Below, piece after piece: positions 1 through 10,133 of a DNA stretch of 64,000 nt. Under the pieces are notes generated by a model. It saw nothing but the letters and a program-made list of their open reading frames with translations. It was not told the origin of the DNA and searched no databases. Source of the stretch: Gracilaria gracilis. Lineage: Eukaryota > Rhodophyta > Florideophyceae > Gracilariales > Gracilariaceae. Within the stretch, counting starts at the first letter, position 1, and every line of letters starts with the position of its first letter. The translations under genes and the position numbers were made by a program. The stretch spans positions 372,001-436,000 of the forward strand of contig JARGSG010000012.1 of assembly GCA_030374805.1 (NCBI GenBank), written 5' to 3'.

Positions 1-1
1 C

Positions 2-97
2 AAGGTCGAGGGGTCACGGAAGCTGAATCAAAAGGGTTGGGGCGAAGAGGAAACGACGAAGAGGAAGAATTTTCGTGGGCGAGGGCGAGAGGGCTGA
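2..97 (+). CDS. possible C-terminal tail of an upstream gene (partial)
   Basis: An open frame enters from the left edge and stops at 95-97. Its product is basic and ends in Arg-Gly repeats (FRGRGREG), a tail seen in RNA-binding proteins. A second frame is also open here until about position 140, so the choice of frame rests only on the RG-rich composition. The next gene starts 330 bases downstream on the same strand. Confidence 0.25.
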   Translation, partial: KVEGSRKLNQKGWGEEETTKRKNFRGRGREG

Positions 98-425
98 GAA
101 GACGATGGCTGTGGTGCGTCGTCACAACGCATCGCCGTTGATTTTCAAAATGTTTTAGGGGTGGCGTTTGACCCATCCAGTCCTTCTGTGCCATGTGGCG
201 TACGTATCCAATCGCGTTGCAGAAAGTCTCCCATAGCAGACGGGATCAGCGTTTCGCACATACCTTCGGTAGAGATACATCTGAATCGCATTCACGTCAT
301 CACAATTGTTCCATCCCTCAAAAACTGCGTTGAGTTCTCTTCAAGGAGCTCGAACTTGCTTCAGATACAAATCATCGAATACAAAACCTATCGCTTTGCG
401 TTGAAACACGCCGTGCGCCTCCACA

Positions 426-986
426 ATGACCGAATCTTCCTCCCCGACACCGAACATTGGAGTCTTGACAATCTCCGACCGCGCCTTTCATGGCCAATAC
501 GAAGACAGAGGAGGGCCAGCTATTCAGTCATACATTAGCGATCATTTCTTATCTCCGTATGAAATCGTGCCACAAACTGTACCAGATGAAATGGAACTAA
601 TTCAAAAGACCATGAAATCGATGGCAGAGAAATGCTGTCTAGTGCTAACAACTGGCGGAACAGGGCCAGCACCAAGAGACGTCACCCCAGAGGCTACTGA
701 GGCTGTGTGTCAGAAGCTTCTTCCTGGTTTTGGTGAACTCATGAGAGCTGTTTCGGTACAAAAAGTACCCACTGCTATTCTCTCTAGACAAACTGCAGGC
801 GTATGTGGTACTTCACTCATAGTTAATTTGCCTGGTAGTCCGAAGGCTATCGCCGAATGTTTGGACCCGGTTTTGCCGGCTATTCCGCATGCAGTGCGCC
901 TCGCAGGAGCTGAACAAGTCCTTCGCCTCAAGCCAGAGTACCACATTAAGGGCAAAATGTGTTCGGAGTGCAATGTGAAGCACTAA
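426..986 (+). CDS. molybdopterin adenylyltransferase (MogA / CNX1 G-domain type)
   Basis: The product (186 aa) should adenylate molybdopterin before molybdate insertion, the penultimate step of molybdenum cofactor synthesis, in the cytosol. The whole length matches the MogA/MoaB fold: an N-terminal ISDRA segment (residues 16-20), the nucleotide and molybdopterin-binding loop TTGGTGPAPRD (75-85), the conserved PTAILSRQ segment (about 115-122), and NLPGSPK (134-140). It ends in a short Cys/His tail (CSECNVKH). In plants and animals this domain is fused to MoeA (CNX1, gephyrin); here it stands alone, as in bacteria and several algae. The start is the first ATG ahead of the conserved core. No intron is needed. 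TAF8 follows 287 bases downstream on the same strand. Confidence 0.9.
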   Translation: MTESSSPTPNIGVLTISDRAFHGQYEDRGGPAIQSYISDHFLSPYEIVPQTVPDEMELIQKTMKSMAEKCCLVLTTGGTGPAPRDVTPEATEAVCQKLLPGFGELMRAVSVQKVPTAILSRQTAGVCGTSLIVNLPGSPKAIAECLDPVLPAIPHAVRLAGAEQVLRLKPEYHIKGKMCSECNVKH

Positions 987-1273
987 AACATGAAAAGCTG
1001 TTGGCGACGTCGAGTGCAGCACAGTGACGGGTGGCAAGTTGCCATTGGCAACCGTCCTCGTACTGTACAATGGTCAAAAAAAAGGCTCTTTTCGCGCGTC
1101 ACATCGACCCCAAATTGGACATGCAAGGCGACTGAACGCCTTTTCACGAAAGGCTTTTTGTATCAAATTCATTCATCGTCAACTGCAAGTTGGTCTTTAG
1201 GTCGTTCGCCACCACTCAGTCATCGAGAGTGTGCTATATGCATTTGTTCGCAACTAGTTGTTGCTGAATCATC

Positions 1274-2203
1274 ATGGCCGATGGAGTGGACGCATTTGCC
1301 CACCACCTCATGCGCGTAGCGTGCGCACAGATTGTATATGCAACCGCAGAAAATGTATCTTCGAAGAAGAGTCTCACTAAACACGCCCCGAAAAAACAGC
1401 CTGTATCAGCTTCTACAATCTCCGTAACCGATAGCGTCGCTGATTCGCTTGCTGATATAGCGAAAGCCTTCATTGAACGACTAAGTTACACGTCCAAAAG
1501 ATTCACTGCACACAACGGCCGTACCTTGTCCAATGTTTTGGATGTACTCAATGCTGTTGAATGGATCTCTCATCATACGCGGTCTGGTGTGAAGGACCTT
1601 GTCAAGTACGCCATGTACACGGAGGTTCCGTTTCCGTATGAGGTTCCATCTTTCCCAGCTCCGGTGCCGGTCACTTCCAAGCCAGACGATCTGTATGTGA
1701 AAAGCGAAGAAACTTCTGAGCTAACAACCAAAAGCTTTGTGGAAACATGGATGCCACCCTTTCCAAGTCCTCACACCTATATCGCGACTCCAGTGTACAC
1801 CGCTGCGAACGGAAGGAAGAAGGACGCTTCAGAAGCTGGTGAAACGCGCAGAGCGGTAGAAAAATCCTTGGCACAGTTGAAAGAGGCTCAAAGGAAAGAC
1901 AATGACAGCGCCTCATTGCTGGCCGCTGCAGCAGCTGCTGTTCCTGACAATCCGTTCCTAGCTCCCCCTGTGAGCGGGAGTAGGAGGATTTATGACGAAG
2001 ACCTGGCTGACCCTCCACGTGATTTGGTAGATACGGGATATCCACTTGACGAAAAGACAAGGACGGACTCGAATATGAAGGATGTTTCAGAGATTCCTAG
2101 CAAAGCTAACGCAAATGATCAGAAGAAACAAAGAGTAGAGCGCATACTGGCTGAGGCGGGTAATGAACTGGAAGACCCTGATCTTGCCACGTCCGGTCAA
2201 TAG
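1274..2203 (+). CDS. TFIID subunit 8 (TAF8-like)
   Basis: The product (309 aa) is probably a TAF8-like subunit of the general transcription factor TFIID. Residues about 1-110 form a helical histone-fold (Bromo_TP) region; in the family this pairs with TAF10. Residues about 160-176 carry the TAF8 C-terminal signature MPPFPSPHTYIATPVY. The last third is charged and low-complexity, with an Ala run near residue 220, and is probably disordered. The start is the ATG at the beginning of the histone-fold region. Length is typical for a short TAF8. The gene looks intronless and intact. The next gene is convergent, on the minus strand. Confidence 0.75.
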   Translation: MADGVDAFAHHLMRVACAQIVYATAENVSSKKSLTKHAPKKQPVSASTISVTDSVADSLADIAKAFIERLSYTSKRFTAHNGRTLSNVLDVLNAVEWISHHTRSGVKDLVKYAMYTEVPFPYEVPSFPAPVPVTSKPDDLYVKSEETSELTTKSFVETWMPPFPSPHTYIATPVYTAANGRKKDASEAGETRRAVEKSLAQLKEAQRKDNDSASLLAAAAAAVPDNPFLAPPVSGSRRIYDEDLADPPRDLVDTGYPLDEKTRTDSNMKDVSEIPSKANANDQKKQRVERILAEAGNELEDPDLATSGQ

Positions 2204-2294
2204 CAATACAAGCAATTTCGCAGCTCTCGGGAACAGTCTAGAGTTTACTAAGGGGATGCGTTCAGAACTTTGAAAAAAGGAAAATAACAACACG

Positions 2295-3197
2295 TCAAAG
2301 CCCGACAGTGTCTCGGCTGGCTTGGGTTTCCAAAAGATTAGTGGCGTTCCAGTGAACGTTGATAAGCTTGAGGCCGAATTCGTATAAGAGACCATTCTTC
2401 TGTGCATGTAGCACTTGGACATCAGCGGACAAAAGGTCTTCGTTTGGATTCGCAGTGAATGGAATGAAATCTCCTGTACTCTTTCTCGTCAATTCCTTGA
2501 CAGAAGTTTGGAAATGACCAAGAAGTTTCCGTGCCCCGATGCGTCTGTAGCGATAGAGACTGATGAGCAATCCCGCACTTTCGGCGTCCATTGTGAGATC
2601 GCGCATGCTTATTTCATGTGTAGGGAATTGGCCCCACCCCTGTTGGTCAATTAGAATATGAGAGCTCTTGAACACCGGATGCCATGTACCCTCCCCCGCC
2701 CTCGAAATCTCGTAAAACACTCGCATACTGACACCATAGTAGTTCGTTTGCATGAGTTGAAAGCTCAGTTTCACGGACGATGGTTCCGATGCTGTTCGAA
2801 AGCCTTCCAGGGCTGTGAGGAACACTCGCGGACTGCCTCGAGTTGCTTCTGGAGTCTTTAGTTCTAGTTCGACCGGCTGCCCCTTGGCGAAGATAAGAGA
2901 AAATATGTTGACTTCCACAGCTCCTAAGAATCGACCATCTTTGACTTCCTTGTGATAGAAGTCAACTCGAAGGTCAACTCGACGTTGATTATCGTTGTCA
3001 GCGGGTAGTACGACAGGAGTGGAGAATTTTGGGTTCCATTCGTTCAACCTCTTTTCAGTGCGGCCCAGTTCCGCCCATTCTGAATTTAAGGCGTTCTTCG
3101 AATAGACGACTGCAATAGGGTCTATCCGAAGCGAACGACCCGGAAGACGCTTCGCAGAGATTTTGAGCTCGTAGTAGCGAAAGGTTGACGATTCCAT
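2295..3197 (-). CDS. tandem C2-domain (copine-like) protein
   Basis: The product (300 aa) looks like the two C2 domains of a copine: C2A over about residues 5-130, with LKISAKRLPGR followed by an EWNPKF strand, and C2B over about 140-265, with a W-x-PVFKSSHI motif. The vWA domain that normally follows in copines is absent. Copine C2 domains bind phospholipid membranes in response to calcium. Several Asp positions that usually hold calcium are not obvious (for example SLRIDPIAVV in place of the usual SDPF), so binding may be calcium-independent. The ATG at 3197 directly precedes the C2A strand. Copine membership is an inference; the C2 folds are better supported. Confidence 0.6.
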   Translation of the reverse strand: MESSTFRYYELKISAKRLPGRSLRIDPIAVVYSKNALNSEWAELGRTEKRLNEWNPKFSTPVVLPADNDNQRRVDLRVDFYHKEVKDGRFLGAVEVNIFSLIFAKGQPVELELKTPEATRGSPRVFLTALEGFRTASEPSSVKLSFQLMQTNYYGVSMRVFYEISRAGEGTWHPVFKSSHILIDQQGWGQFPTHEISMRDLTMDAESAGLLISLYRYRRIGARKLLGHFQTSVKELTRKSTGDFIPFTANPNEDLLSADVQVLHAQKNGLLYEFGLKLINVHWNATNLLETQASRDTVGL

Positions 3198-3746
3198 AAC
3201 GTGGAGCAGATATCGAAGCTGTACAACCTAATCCGCTCGCGGTTGACCAGGAACGCCAAAGGTATCGGGATAGTGTTACGCGGCGTAGCTGTGACTGAGG
3301 TTGTAGTTCTTTCTGTCGGGGAACACCCGAGGCCTTTCGGCTTCCAAGGATTTAAGAAGATAGAGCTGCAGTACAACAAGTATAGGAGGCAACGTCACAG
3401 ACTCAAAGATGCCAACAAGGTCACGAGAGTGGCCCTAAACCTATTTACATTGCTGGATATCCTGCATACTAGTTAATATTATGGTTTACTTTTCGTTCAC
3501 AGCAATGAACGATGAAATGAAGGACCCAACCTCAGTTTCGCCTTCGCCTTGTTTTATTTTTGAGGAGCGTCCAAGACAGCTCATGCTCGATCTTTATTTT
3601 CGGTCAGGTATGAAGGGTAGAAATAATCAACCCTTCTATTGATCTGTAGAACTGACTCACAAGCGGGGAACGGAGAATCCACGCACAGTGAGGTGCTTGG
3701 GAAGAGGCCGGCAGATCCTCCATATCCTTGTAACAAATTTGGGAAG

Positions 3747-3768
3747 AACCCCTCTTTGAAGAGGGGTT
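3747..3768. repeat. perfect 10-bp inverted repeat, 2-base loop
   Basis: The arms are AACCCCTCTT (3747-3756) and AAGAGGGGTT (3759-3768), separated by TG. It sits in an intergenic stretch and could be a small foldback or a protein site. No flanking gene explains it. Confidence 0.7.
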
Positions 3769-4047
3769 GCGGAGAATCTAGGCCCCGTGAGATGTGCAAA
3801 AAAAAGATTAACGCTCCAAGAACCTTTACATCTGTTGAGCTCCCTCCAGGTCTCTAAAACTTTTGTAGTAGAGGTTTTATTATTTATTTAATCTACTCGA
3901 TTTGAGAATCGTCACCGAATGGTGACAAACTTGAAATAATTTGGCTACGTACTAAAAACGGTACAGTACTTCCCTTCCAAGATTCATGAATTACGGTGGA
4001 TTTTGAGGCTCTCAAGATGTGCACCGGAGTCCCCACGAAAACAAAAA

Positions 4048-4080
4048 CTCCACTGTGTGACCAGTGGTCACACAGTGGAG
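4048..4080. repeat. perfect 15-bp inverted repeat, 3-base loop
   Basis: The arms are CTCCACTGTGTGACC (4048-4062) and GGTCACACAGTGGAG (4066-4080) around AGT. It lies about 145 bases beyond the stop codon of the secreted-protein gene. It could be part of that transcript's 3' end, a remnant of a small foldback element, or a palindromic binding site. Confidence 0.8.
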
Positions 4081-4223
4081 TGGTCACTGATCACGACATT
4101 GTCACATACAGCGCGACGTTCTGATCTTAACCAGGTCGGCAAAGGCCATCCCAAATTAACCGGTCGCCTGGACACGTAACACCACATCATGTCGAATGAT
4201 CCCGGTTCAGCCGTTAGAGAGCA

Positions 4224-6695
4224 CTAAAATACTCCGACGGGGTCCGGAGTGAAGGTCAGTTCTTCGTCTTCCATCTCAGGGAGTGGACTGGCTTCGATCA
4301 TATCCTCGCCCTTCCTAAAACCAAAAGCCCCGCCTATACCCCCTAAGTTGGGCATGCAGCGTCCTCCAAAGCAGAATCCGCTGCACGAACCGCAGCTCTC
4401 GCATGGCGAGCCGAATGATATCAACTTCTTACAACTGTTGTTTATACAGCTCAGTCCAGATGAACACGGCCTCGTAGAACTGCAAGTTCTACATCCATTA
4501 GAGTCAAATTCAGGGATAAGCGAAGGGCTGGGGGTCTGCGCCGGGATAGGGGAAGGGGTAGAGCTCTGCGACGGAATAGGCGAAGGGGTAGAGCTCTGCG
4601 ACGGGATAGCCGACGGGCTAGAGCTCCGCGACGGGATGGCCGACGGGCTAGAGCTCTGCGACGGGATGGCCGACGGGCTAGAGCTCTGCGACGGGATGGC
4701 CGACGGGCTAGAGCTCTGCGACGGGATGGCCGACGGGTTAGAGCTCTGCGACGGGATGGCCGACGGGCTAGAGCTCTGCGACGGGATGGCCGACGGGCTA
4801 GAGCTCTGCGACGGGATGGCCGACGGGCTAGAGCTCTGCGACGGGATGGCCGACGGGCTAGAGCTCTGCGACGGGATGGCCGACGGGCTAGAGCTCTGCG
4901 ACGGGATGGCCGACGGGCTAGAGCTCTGCGACGGGATGGCCGACGGGTTAGAGCTCTGCGACGGGATGGCCGACGGGCTAGAGCTTGGCGACGGGACATT
5001 GCTCACAGAAGCCGATGATGATGCGCTGGGCGTGGGTGACGGTGGCATGCTAGATGAGGGTGTCGGGGATGGAGGAGCTGGCGAAACGCTCGCAGAAGCC
5101 GATGGCGACACGCTGGGTGTGGGTGATGGTAGAGTGCTTTGCGACGGTGACGGGGACACGGAAGGCGTAGCCGAAGGGCAACTGCCCTTGAAGGCACACA
5201 GTGTCCCCAGCGGAATCCTGAAGAGATTTTCAATCAAAATCTTTGGCGCTTTCGGCTTTCCATTCTTCTCAAGAACCAAACCCAGGTCCTTTCCAACCAC
5301 CGCAGCACTTCCACGGAAGTAATGACAATCCGAGCATGATCCAATTGTCCTACCCGCTCCAGTAAAAGGAAGGAATGGCGGCTTTCGAGCCATTCCTTGA
5401 GATTCAAGTCCTAATGAAGCCCCGATGTTGCCTCCAATCCCCTTTCCTTTCAAAGTTGCTTCTAGACCAAGAGCTGGACGCAAGCCAGCGAACCCTGTGA
5501 ATTTTGGATCATCAACCTCAATGGCCTTTGTGAAATCAATTGCAGAACTGCCAGAGCTACCTTGATCGGGAGCAGCCAAATTCGAAGATGATAGTTTCGG
5601 TGGAATAAGTTGAGCTTTGACTCGTCGGTGACTCTGATAGGCAGCGGACACTGATGCATCAAGACCGCCACTGAGATCGAGCTCTACCAGCCACTGCAAG
5701 ATAACAAATGCACCGGCGCGCACACGACCGACAAGCCAAATTTTCTTAGAAAACCCGAAACCTGGAACTGGCTTCCTAAATATATCTCCACTTCTTCTTC
5801 CAGAGAGCTCTTTCAAATCGACCAGGAGAGATGCATCGAAATTGGCTTCCAGAATCTGTGTCCATTCAACTTTAAGTCTCAACGAACGACGCACTTTGAA
5901 ACTTTTGATATCTGCTCGAAGAGAAGCTGCGACACTCAAAGTGGCGCCGTCGAACAGTTTAACAGTACCACTTCCAGAAACACTAGGGCGCACCAAAGTA
6001 GGAAGCGTGTCGTTTCCAAATCCAGCCAAAATCCTGGAACTGCCGCTAAGAGTAGTGTCGTCTTCAAATATCATTCCCTTGGGCATCAATCGCGCGTTGG
6101 CCTCAGGAATCACATTGAGTTCAACTTCCGGAACAACCTCAGAACCCGGAACGATGGTCATGCTCAATGAAACCTGTCCTTCTTTTGGTATAGAATCATC
6201 AATTACGTAGAACAAGTAATCATCGGATGGATCTATTCCTTCCACTTCTTCCACAGCGCCACAGTACTGCTCCCATGAATCGCTTCCGATTGCAAAAGCT
6301 GTTCCATTCTGGTAGTCTGTCACATTAAGATTATCCCCGGAGAGAACAATGCTGGCCTTGAACGTCTCAGTATCACGGGAGCAGGACAATATGGAAATTC
6401 CATCCTCCTCAAGCTCTTCCCAGATGATTACATCTTTCGTAATTTCTGCTTCAAAGTCAACAACTACTGGCTCTCCTTCTTTGTCATCTTCAAAAGTAAA
6501 TCCTTCAGCAGCTCCAAATTCAGATTCCATGCCTTGCCTCGGAACTGGTCTCACAGCGTTTGCTACAACTCGAGCACGCAAGGTAGCTGTTGTCTCTGAT
6601 CCCTTTGGCCCGAGATGAACATAACTCCGAGCAATGGCAATGCTAGAAAGTCCAGAAATGAAGAAAAGAAAGAAGAGCATTCCGCTCGGCGCCAT
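4224..6695 (-). CDS. secreted Ser/Pro-repeat, Cys-rich surface protein
   Basis: The product (823 aa) starts with MAPSGMLFFLFFISGLSSIA, a clear signal peptide; the ATG at 6695 is chosen because upstream in-frame starts lack ATG. Residues about 30-560 are a large unrecognised, probably beta-rich extracellular region with N-glycosylation sequons and few cysteines. Residues about 568-722 are a Ser/Pro linker with about 13 decapeptides of the form SSSPSAIPSQ. The C-terminus is a cysteine-rich module of about 10 Cys followed by an acidic tail. Such Ser-Pro stalks are common in algal cell-wall and surface proteins and are probably O-glycosylated. The function of the large N-terminal region is unknown. 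No membrane anchor follows, so the protein is likely secreted into the wall or matrix. Confidence 0.7.
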   Translation of the reverse strand: MAPSGMLFFLFFISGLSSIAIARSYVHLGPKGSETTATLRARVVANAVRPVPRQGMESEFGAAEGFTFEDDKEGEPVVVDFEAEITKDVIIWEELEEDGISILSCSRDTETFKASIVLSGDNLNVTDYQNGTAFAIGSDSWEQYCGAVEEVEGIDPSDDYLFYVIDDSIPKEGQVSLSMTIVPGSEVVPEVELNVIPEANARLMPKGMIFEDDTTLSGSSRILAGFGNDTLPTLVRPSVSGSGTVKLFDGATLSVAASLRADIKSFKVRRSLRLKVEWTQILEANFDASLLVDLKELSGRRSGDIFRKPVPGFGFSKKIWLVGRVRAGAFVILQWLVELDLSGGLDASVSAAYQSHRRVKAQLIPPKLSSSNLAAPDQGSSGSSAIDFTKAIEVDDPKFTGFAGLRPALGLEATLKGKGIGGNIGASLGLESQGMARKPPFLPFTGAGRTIGSCSDCHYFRGSAAVVGKDLGLVLEKNGKPKAPKILIENLFRIPLGTLCAFKGSCPSATPSVSPSPSQSTLPSPTPSVSPSASASVSPAPPSPTPSSSMPPSPTPSASSSASVSNVPSPSSSPSAIPSQSSNPSAIPSQSSSPSAIPSQSSSPSAIPSQSSSPSAIPSQSSSPSAIPSQSSSPSAIPSQSSSPSAIPSQSSNPSAIPSQSSSPSAIPSQSSSPSAIPSQSSSPSAIPSRSSSPSAIPSQSSTPSPIPSQSSTPSPIPAQTPSPSLIPEFDSNGCRTCSSTRPCSSGLSCINNSCKKLISFGSPCESCGSCSGFCFGGRCMPNLGGIGGAFGFRKGEDMIEASPLPEMEDEELTFTPDPVGVF
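4530..4990 (-). repeat. 30-bp coding minisatellite encoding SSSPSAIPSQ
   Basis: About 13 tandem 30-bp units are nearly identical at the DNA level, including silent positions, with only single-base variants (for example Ser to Asn or Gln to Arg). The flanking units are more diverged (TPSPIPSQ and similar). Because 30 is a multiple of three and the unit lacks stops, long spurious frames stay open on the other frames and strand. The near-identity suggests recent slippage or unequal exchange. Confidence 0.9.
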
Positions 6696-6985
6696 TGTGA
6701 AGACTTCGTGAGGTTGTGGGACCTGACAGGAGAGTGCTAGAAATTTGACCACGGGCGGCGAAGCACTTCAAATCGGGTGGATGGGTTCTTTGGGATGCAA
6801 TCGATACATCTGTTTCCAGCTGCTTTTATACTGTTTTGGTTTCTGTTTCTTTACGTGAGCAACAGCGATTATTCTGAAGAGTGGCGTGCAAATCTTCTGT
6901 TACGTGGGCAAGAAAGTTCAACGCCCATCAGAGATTCAGTATCTTCGGGATCGAATGATACCCCACATAACATCTTGTGAGAAGC

Positions 6986-7088
6986 GTATGACGCAAGTGA
7001 GTGATAGCGAAGCAAGTCAACGACTGTGACGCAAGTCAGCGACTATGACGCAAGTCAGTGACTATGACGCAAGTCAGTGACCATGACG
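6986..7088. repeat. short tandem repeat, about 19-20 bp unit
   Basis: About five imperfect copies of a unit resembling GACTATGACGCAAGTCAGT follow one another. The outermost copies are the most diverged. It lies downstream of the divergent start of the secreted-protein gene, in sequence with no supported gene. Confidence 0.7.
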
Positions 7089-7293
7089 CAAATAACAACC
7101 CAATTCATCACCCGAAAAGGGGTTTCGAGAGCAGATCAAGTGCCAATTACGAACAAAATTGCAGTATTCCTTGAAATGGAAACTTTGGGCCCATATACGT
7201 TCCTCGCCTACAGTGAAAACTGGGCAAAACCGTTCTCACTGTCTTCAACCACTTTGCCCTTGCTCGAGCTTGGAAAGCAAAATAATTCCAAGA

Positions 7294-7335
7294 GCTTGTT
7301 GTACAATCCGCATAGTGTGCGGTTGTACAACAAGC
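7294..7335. repeat. inverted repeat, 13-bp perfect outer arms
   Basis: The outer arms are GCTTGTTGTACAA (7294-7306) and TTGTACAACAAGC (7323-7335). Inner bases CCGCA and TGCGG extend the pairing after a one-base bulge, giving an 18-bp near-perfect stem. No gene surrounds it. Confidence 0.75.
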
Positions 7336-9984
7336 AGCAGGTTTTCCACTACACATTCGGGTCTATATACGTGGAGAAATTGGCCCCCGACGTGTCCATG
7401 ATGGTCTGAGGCCCTCAGCAACCCAATGTACTCCAAAGTGAGGAAGCGGGATATGGGCATCATGAATAGGGGAAACCATCAGCTATGATTTTTTAACAAA
7501 TACTAAAACTGGTTAATTCACCGGGCAAGAAGCTGGTCCAGAACACATGAATAACCGCAAAGCGGGGTTTACGTTCATATAAGCGTGTACATAATGGCCC
7601 ATAGGATATCTACCCGCCATATTTGCATGTATTGAACGGCCTCGTAAATGTCCGTGTTGCTTTGGACGGCTTAATACATTCATTCCAATATAGGGTATTC
7701 CATCCAGTATGTAGTTATCGCGAATTGGATGAAAGCGTGAGTAATGAATGCTATTATGTTATGAACCGGGCCAAGCGGAGTGGGTGCGACCCGAAATGAA
7801 CGTAATCTATCGGCGTGAACGAGCACGGTCTCATGGATTCTGCCCGGAATCGCGGTTCGCTCTTTGAGCACCCCGTAGGATAAGATTCTAGTCGTTCAAG
7901 ACCAAACAGGAAGCACTTCGCAGCTCGCGGGGTTGTCCAACACCAAATAAGGACTCTGCCACTGTCCATCGTCACTAGTGCCCGTGTCCACAACTTCTGT
8001 TTATGTTTCTAACAAAAAGAAAGATGAAGCATTTCAACCGGCATCACATTCCTTTCTAACAAGCACGACATCCATCATGATGATTCTGTACCTACTCAGT
8101 ATCATTTGGGTCAACTATGTTTCTACTCATTTGATGCCGAAAGCAATTTATTTCCGGGAAGTACGATAGCAAACAACTTTTGGTTCTGGAGTCCAACGAA
8201 AGAGATGAGCAAACAATATCTTCACTTGCAGTTTGTAAATATGAATATATCCATAATCAAAGCACAAATACAAACTGACACTTAATAGCAATTTCATTTG
8301 TGATTTAGAATTCAAACCTTTCAAAACTATCTCTATAGCCTGCTCCGCACTTCTGCGCCAATGTCAGTGGCCGCGTCCGTGCACCATATGTGCCCCCGAC
8401 GACTTACCGTTTTCTTCTCTAACCGCCCCTACCGCTCCACATCATGCCCAAATACTGCTTTTAAGGCTTCTACTTCTTTGTACGCTTTATACCTGCCATC
8501 TGATTTAGTTAGTTTATTTCTAATTATTAGTCAGCGAGCTGCACTACTTAGCGCGCCGGCGATCTTGCCTTCGTACTAGTAAAGCTCCCGCAACCAGGGT
8601 TGGCTCTAGACTTTTACGCCTTGGGCGATCATCAACTCCTTCAAGGAGGGGTACACCGTTGCACACAAATCTCCTATCCACCCTGCGTCCTCTAAAGAAT
8701 CCCAATATTGAGAGTTTTTATCAACTATTGTTACGTTCGACCCCTTATAGAACGAACCCCGCCTTGTGCCGTGTACTTCATGCCCGCAAGAGAGATCGGC
8801 CTTGGTGCACCTTGTATATATTTCAGTGCATCTCGCCTTTCTCTTTAGGGATTGTAAAGTCAGACATCGTTAGAGCAGCAACTATACCATCTTGTTCAAT
8901 TGCTGCTCTACTCTTATTCAGGTTTTATCTCACGTCGACGTCTACTACCGTACATCTACACGGTCTAGACTAGTTGTCCTGCCGTTTGCACCTGCGAGTT
9001 TCAGGTGCCCTACTACAATATTGATTGTGTGTTATTCTCCTTTAGGTTGAGCCCTTGCGCGCTCCCTCTACGAGGCGGACCTCACACCTTATCGGTATTT
9101 GTACAACAGTACCAACGCAAAGAATGTAGAGCAACGTGTGGAGCAACACGATGGCGTAATTATGGACGTGATAGGATTCATAGTGTATCGACGAGGTAAC
9201 GTGGTTATCCGATGGATTATGTGGTATAACCGTACGGTGCGAATGCGTTCTAGGGAGCGCCGGTAGGGCTCGACCTAGGAGGTTGAATCGAACGTAGACC
9301 TAATAGGTGGCAGCACCAAGCTACTACTAGTAGTGCACAGTAACCGAGTGGTTGGGTACGCCTGCCTTGGTGCGCTACAGGAATGTACTACCTCTTGTGG
9401 TGCAAAACCCCTGCAAGGGAGAAGACACAGAAAGGGTATTCAGGCCTTCCCTTGTCGAGGTAGCGTAGCAATAGAGCCCCTTATGGGTGGATGCGCGAGC
9501 CGGGTGTAAATCGGGATCCACCCTCACGATATACGTGTAAGGTCGCGGATATACCGAGAAGTCGGGTGGAGAGCCGGAGAGCACGACGCAGTCGGTGGTG
9601 ACCTCACGAGCGAAGACGGCCATACTTGGGAGAGTGGCGCGGCACGCGGTATGCGGGACGGGCCACGGTAGTGAGCGAATAGCAACACGGTAAACACCGG
9701 CACTACGACAATAGTATCTCTGTGACAGAGACGGACAAAGCGAAACAAACACACGAATAAAGACGCGCAATAGCGGTAGTAGTGCTGTAGATGCCGCGAG
9801 GCGGATAAATAAACCTGCACGAGGCAATGACTCTCCGCAAGGAGGCTATTGCGTACCGCGGGTGCGCAGTTGGAGCCGAACACTCGGTTGAGTCGTTTAC
9901 TTCCCCGACTTGGGTCTGAGCTCAGCCTACTAAGTAGTGCAGCCGCCCAGTGTCAGTGGCAACTACATATCTAATATTAATATC

Positions 9985-10133
9985 CAAAACACCATACAAT
10001 GGGTGCAAACTTCCCACACGTGTGTGGCTGACCAGCAATGCTGTGCACATCACAACTATCCAATATGCAATACAAATCTTCCCAACAATGGGTGTAGACC
10101 ACCATGCACATGTGTCACCCAGCCAGCAATGCT
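9985..10133. repeat. two-copy tandem repeat of about 76 bp
   Basis: Two adjacent segments share CAATGGGTG near the start and CAGCAATGCTGTGC at the end, with many substitutions between. The second copy runs directly into the 98-bp dispersed repeat at 10134. It is noncoding and may belong to a retroelement untranslated region. Confidence 0.5.

Larger units (their letters stand above)
3198..4223. other. intergenic region with two strong hairpins
   Basis: No gene is supported here. Short open frames exist on both strands but have no recognisable domain. The interval holds a perfect 10-bp-arm hairpin (3747-3768) and a perfect 15-bp-arm hairpin (4048-4080). It separates two minus-strand genes, so it should hold the promoter of the C2 gene and the 3' end of the secreted-protein gene. 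Confidence 0.6.
6696..9930. other. gene-poor region, no supported gene
   Basis: Only short open frames without recognisable domains occur here. The part up to about 8.3 kb is AT-richer and contains a small tandem repeat (6986-7088) and an inverted repeat (7294-7335). From about 8.3 kb the base composition shifts to GC-richer sequence that resembles the noncoding parts of the neighbouring retroelement region. It may be an old LTR or untranslated remnant, but no clear LTR pair could be matched by eye. Confidence 0.5.

Noticed and set aside
161-538. 125-residue frame overlapping the MogA start
   Set aside because: No domain; the overlapping MogA frame is strongly conserved.
4530-4990. CRISPR-like array
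   Set aside because: The units are contiguous with no spacers and are in frame inside a protein gene.
4249-5322. 357-residue open frame on the plus strand opposite the secreted-protein gene
   Set aside because: It is held open by the 30-bp repeat, has no domain, and the minus-strand frame has a signal peptide and Cys-rich end.
7077-7409. 110-residue open frame in the gene-poor region
   Set aside because: It spans an inverted repeat, has no domain and overlaps equally long frames on both strands.
9240-9360. tRNA-like phrases (CCGAGTGGTTGGGTA and GGTTGAATCGAA)
   Set aside because: They are in the wrong order and spacing and no cloverleaf can be drawn.
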